A stretch of 64,000 nucleotides of DNA from the NCBI RefSeq assembly GCF_014191545.1, contig NZ_AP023361.1:896501-960500 (forward strand), read 5' to 3'. This stretch comes from Terrihabitans soli (GTDB taxonomy: Bacteria; Pseudomonadota; Alphaproteobacteria; Rhizobiales; Methylopilaceae). Under the pieces are notes generated by a model. It searched no databases and was not told the origin of the DNA. It worked only from the letters and a program-made list of their open reading frames with translations. The position numbers were made by a program, and so were the translations under genes. This document shows, in pieces, positions 60,910-64,000 of the stretch (position 1 is its first letter; each line of letters starts with the position of its first letter).

Positions 60910-62288
60910 TCGGCGAGACGCGCGAGAATCCGCGCCCAGGAGCGAGCACCTTTGTGGAAGCTCGACAGCTCGTATTTCTCGTTCGGAGAATGGATGCGGT
61001 CATCATCGAGCGCAAAGCCGATGAGCAGCGTGTCCATGCCGAGCTCTTTCTTGAACGCACCGACGATGGGGATCGAGCCGCCCGAACCCATCAGTATGGG
61101 CTCCTTGTTCCATTCCTCGCGCAGACCCGAGGCCGCAAGCGCCAGCGCGGGGCTGTCGGCGGCGAGCTCGATTGCGCCCGAGCCACCATGTTCGTGGAAC
61201 GAAATCTTCGCGCCCTTGGGCAGGCGCTCTGTCAGATATTTGCGGAGGGAAACGCGGATCGCCACCGGATCCTGACGGCCGACAAGACGCAGCGAAATTT
61301 TGGCATGCGCCTGCGCAGGAATGACGGTCTTGAAACCTTCGCCGGTATAGCCGCCCCAGATGCCGTTGATCTCACAGGTCGGACGCGCCCAGATTTTTTC
61401 GAGCACGCTGCGGCCTTTTTCGCCGGCTTCCCCTTCAAGGCCCGCTTCACCGAGGAAAGCCTTTTCATCGAAGCCGAGGCCGCGCCATTGCGCGGCGATC
61501 TGTTCGGGAAGCTCGGATACGCCTTCATAGAAGCCCGGCACGAGCACTTTTCCGTCGGCATCGTGAAGCGATGCGACGAGCGCCGACAGAACCTTGATCG
61601 GGTTCTGCGCCGGGCCGCCATACATACCGGAATGCAGATCGCGGCCGGATGTCGTCACCGTGATCTCTTCGCCGACAAGGCCGCGCAGGCGCGTTGTGAT
61701 CGCCGGCGTCGTTGCGTCCCACATGCCGGTATCGCAGACGAGGGCAAGATCGGCTTTCAGCTCGGCCTTGTTCTGGTCGAAGAACGGCTTCAGCGACGGG
61801 CTGCCGGATTCTTCTTCGCCTTCAAGCAGAACCGTGACGGCGACCGGCAACTCGCCAATCGTTTCGATGAAGGCGCGCGCCGCCTCAATAAAGGTCAGAA
61901 GCTGGCCCTTATCGTCGGAGGAGCCGCGGGCAACGATGCGCTTGCCGCGCGGGCCGTCTTCCATGCGCGCCTCGAAAGGCGGCGTTTGCCAGAGATCGAG
62001 AGGGTCCGGCGGCTGCACATCGTAATGACCGTAGAACAGCACATGGCGTTTGGCGCCCGCGGGCTTGCGATGCGCGACGACCATCGGGTGGCCATTCGTA
62101 TCGGCAACACGTGAGCTGAAGCCGATGCCCGACAGTTGATCGCTTGCCCATTGTGCGGCCCGGCGGCATTCGGCGCGATAGGTGCTGTCGGTCGAAATCG
62201 ACGGGATCGCCAGAAACGCGAAAAGGCGCTCAAGGCTCTGCGGAAGATTGGCGTCGATCCGTTGAAGGACGGCGTTCACATCGCTCAT
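60900..62288 (-). CDS. M20 family metallopeptidase (dipeptidase)
   Basis: A 462-residue zinc peptidase. Metal and catalytic motifs are visible: YGHYDVQP (His/Asp), ARGSSDDKG, LEGEEESGS with the Glu pair, and VCDTGMWD. A lid/dimerisation domain spans about 200-370. It resembles cytosolic non-specific dipeptidases; the substrate is not known. It sits between the HerA-like ATPase and the folate genes on the minus strand, with 5 bases to the former and overlapping folP. Confidence 0.9.
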   Translation of the reverse strand: MSDVNAVLQRIDANLPQSLERLFAFLAIPSISTDSTYRAECRRAAQWASDQLSGIGFSSRVADTNGHPMVVAHRKPAGAKRHVLFYGHYDVQPPDPLDLWQTPPFEARMEDGPRGKRIVARGSSDDKGQLLTFIEAARAFIETIGELPVAVTVLLEGEEESGSPSLKPFFDQNKAELKADLALVCDTGMWDATTPAITTRLRGLVGEEITVTTSGRDLHSGMYGGPAQNPIKVLSALVASLHDADGKVLVPGFYEGVSELPEQIAAQWRGLGFDEKAFLGEAGLEGEAGEKGRSVLEKIWARPTCEINGIWGGYTGEGFKTVIPAQAHAKISLRLVGRQDPVAIRVSLRKYLTERLPKGAKISFHEHGGSGAIELAADSPALALAASGLREEWNKEPILMGSGGSIPIVGAFKKELGMDTLLIGFALDDDRIHSPNEKYELSSFHKGARSWARILARLAEWK

Positions 62289-62293
62289 GGAGA

Positions 62294-63859
62294 TCAGCTT
62301 CTCAGAATGCTGCCGAGAACGCCGCGCACAACCGCGCGGCCGATCGAGCCGCCGACCGAACCGCCGACCGATTTGCCGACACTCGCGGCAATCTGTCCGG
62401 CGACGCGGTTCGTCACCGTGCGGGTGACTTCGCGCGCGACGCGCTGGCCCGGCGTGAAGCGTTCGCCGCGCTTTTTATTGGTGCCGAAGATCGAACCGAT
62501 GATCGACCCGATGCTGCCGCCGACCGGCGCGTCGGCGCCGGGTTCGCCCTTGGCTTCTTCTACAGTCGCCGCGGATTCCTTCGACCGCTTCTGCAGGATC
62601 TCATAGGCGCTTTCGCGATCTTCGACCGTGTCGTATTCGCCGGAGACGGGGCTGTTCTGGACGAGGCCCTTGCGTTCGGCTGCCGTGATCGGGCCAAGGC
62701 GCGAGGAGGGCGGGCGGATCAGGGTCTTTTCGACCATGCTCGGCACGCCTTTGTCTTCAAGCATCGACACCAGAGCTTCGCCGACGGCGAGCTGGGTGAT
62801 GGCTTCTTCGGTGTTGAAGGCCGGGTTCTGGCGGAAGGTGGAGGCCGCGGCCTTCACCGCTTTCTGTTCGCGCGGGCTATAGGCGCGCAGCGCATGCTGC
62901 ACGCGGTTGCCGAGCTGCGAGGAAATGCGGTCCGGAACGTCGAGCGGGTTCTGCGTAACGAAATAGACGCCGACGCCTTTCGAACGGATGAGGCGCACGA
63001 CCTGCTCGATCTTTTCCAGAAGCGCGCCCGGTGCATCGTTGAACAGAAGATGCGCCTCGTCGAAGAAGAAGACGAGCTTCGGAACATCCGGATCGCCGAC
63101 TTCCGGAAGCTGTTCGAACAGTTCCGACAACAGCCAGAGGAGGAAGGTCGCGTAAAGACGCGGCGACTGCATCAATTTGTCAGCGGCCAGAATGCTGATA
63201 AAACCGCGCCCGTCGCGCGTCGTGCGCATCAGGTCATCGACCTTGAGCGCCGGCTCGCCGAAGAAATTGGCGCCGCCCTGCGTTTCAAGAACGAGGAGGG
63301 CGCGCTGGATGGCGCCGACCGAGGTCTTCGACACATTGCCGTAGCGCAGCGTCAGCTGTTCGGCGGTTTCGCCGACACGCGTCAAAAGCGCCTGCAGATC
63401 CTTGAGGTCGAGCAGCAGAAGCCCTTCCTGATCGGCGACGCGGAAGGTGATGTTGAGGACGCCTTCCTGCGTGTCGTTGAGATTGAGAAGGCGCGACAGC
63501 AGCAGCGGGCCCATTTCGGAAACGGTGGTGCGGATGCAGGTGCCCTGGTCGCCGAAGAGATCCCAGAACAAAGTGGGGAAGGCTTCGTTGTCGTAAGGAT
63601 CGAGATCGATCTCTTTGGCGCGCTTGACGAGGAAGTCTTTTGCTTCGCCTTTCGCGGCGATGCCTGAAAGATCGCCCTTGATGTCGGGCGCAAAAACCGG
63701 AACGCCGGCGTTCGAAAAGCCTTCAGCGAGGATCTGCAGCGTCACCGTTTTGCCGGTGCCCGTTGCGCCCGTGATCAGGCCGTGGCGGTTGGCGAGTTTG
63801 AAGGTGAGATATTCAGGCTTGGTGCTCTTGCCGACAAACAGCTTTCCATCCGCGCTCAT
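62294..63859 (-). CDS. HerA-like (DUF853) ATPase
   Basis: A 521-residue FtsK/HerA-type P-loop protein. It has an N-terminal [21 protein letters not shown] Walker A near residue 30, [20 protein letters not shown] (Walker B), and [14 protein letters not shown] as sensor region. A Gly/Ser-rich low-complexity tail (about 480-521, [14 protein letters not shown]) ends the protein. The biochemical role is uncharacterised. The ATG at 63859 ([10 protein letters not shown]) matches the family; an upstream extension is unlikely. Confidence 0.88.
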   Translation of the reverse strand: MSADGKLFVGKSTKPEYLTFKLANRHGLITGATGTGKTVTLQILAEGFSNAGVPVFAPDIKGDLSGIAAKGEAKDFLVKRAKEIDLDPYDNEAFPTLFWDLFGDQGTCIRTTVSEMGPLLLSRLLNLNDTQEGVLNITFRVADQEGLLLLDLKDLQALLTRVGETAEQLTLRYGNVSKTSVGAIQRALLVLETQGGANFFGEPALKVDDLMRTTRDGRGFISILAADKLMQSPRLYATFLLWLLSELFEQLPEVGDPDVPKLVFFFDEAHLLFNDAPGALLEKIEQVVRLIRSKGVGVYFVTQNPLDVPDRISSQLGNRVQHALRAYSPREQKAVKAAASTFRQNPAFNTEEAITQLAVGEALVSMLEDKGVPSMVEKTLIRPPSSRLGPITAAERKGLVQNSPVSGEYDTVEDRESAYEILQKRSKESAATVEEAKGEPGADAPVGGSIGSIIGSIFGTNKKRGERFTPGQRVAREVTRTVTNRVAGQIAASVGKSVGGSVGGSIGRAVVRGVLGSILRS

Positions 63860-63945
63860 TGCAGTCTCCCAATCCGATGAGCCCATCTAGCACAGCTGGC
63901 TGCGGCTGGCTCGCCTATCCTCACGGCGTCCGCTAAAGTCGCTAG

Positions 63946-64000
63946 ATGACGAGATTTGTTGCCTTTCTGCTCGTCCTTGCCGCGCTGGTGTCCGGCCGCC
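63946..64000 (+). CDS. 5' end of a secreted or membrane protein gene
   Basis: Eighteen codons from an ATG at 63946 encode a signal-like stretch (MTRFVAFLLVLAALVSGR) before the window ends. It is divergent from the HerA-like gene. The product cannot be identified. Confidence 0.5.
   Translation, partial: MTRFVAFLLVLAALVSGR

Overview
The window is about 64 kb of GC-rich, gene-dense chromosome from an alphaproteobacterium, most likely of the order Hyphomicrobiales (Rhizobiales). That is inferred from the gene repertoire: a DUF1499 protein, a short DnaJ-like protein next to fabI, a LapG-type (BTLCP) protease, a SWIB protein, and an oxc/frc oxalate locus. I see no phage, insertion sequence, CRISPR array or replication origin. 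Housekeeping genes flank two accessory-looking blocks.

Layout. (1) 1-15 kb: ordinary chromosome with LysE exporter, tsaC, a deacetylase-like gene, xseB, corA, a MHYT/GGDEF/EAL c-di-GMP enzyme, an SDR gene with pdxH, a small lipoprotein, a J-domain protein, fabI, a phosphatase, a TRAM-less RNA methyltransferase, an aldo/keto reductase, a DUF1499 protein, an MBL hydrolase and tRNA-Pro. (2) 15.5-35.7 kb: a complete type I secretion/adhesin module. A tight tolC - ABC exporter - HlyD adaptor - RHH/PAS-like regulator operon is followed by a convergent lapG protease. LapG is divergent from a 4227-residue RTX adhesin with DUF5801 repeats, two von Willebrand A (VWA) domains and a C-terminal RTX block. 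A small secreted Cys protein follows. (3) 35.7-47.2 kb: an orphan periplasmic-binding lipoprotein, two RNA methyltransferases, an alpha-2-macroglobulin/pbpC pair and a quinone oxidoreductase. (4) 47.4-58.3 kb: an oxalate-type block with a tctC-tctB-tctA transporter, a CBS protein, a GntR/FCD regulator, oxc, frc and then sucCD. (5) 58.3-64 kb: tRNA-Gln, SWIB, PilZ, folK-folB-folP, an M20 dipeptidase and a HerA-like ATPase.

How it works together. In block 2 the exporter should secrete the giant adhesin. A di-alanine-glycine site near residue 126 fits LapG cleavage, so adhesion would be released by periplasmic proteolysis. No LapD-type c-di-GMP receptor is encoded in the window. In block 4, Frc and Oxc convert oxalate to formate and CO2, and the GntR regulator and tripartite transporter are plausible control and uptake partners. 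The adjacent sucCD could supply succinyl-CoA as a CoA donor.

The most unusual signals are these: a VWA domain split by two copies of the same unknown domain, with the only two cysteines of the adhesin bracketing it; long dyads in the lapG/adhesin divergent promoter; a family of 27-bp hairpin repeats with a TGTT loop confined to the transporter/CBS region; and a tRNA-Cys-like sequence nested in a larger inverted repeat.
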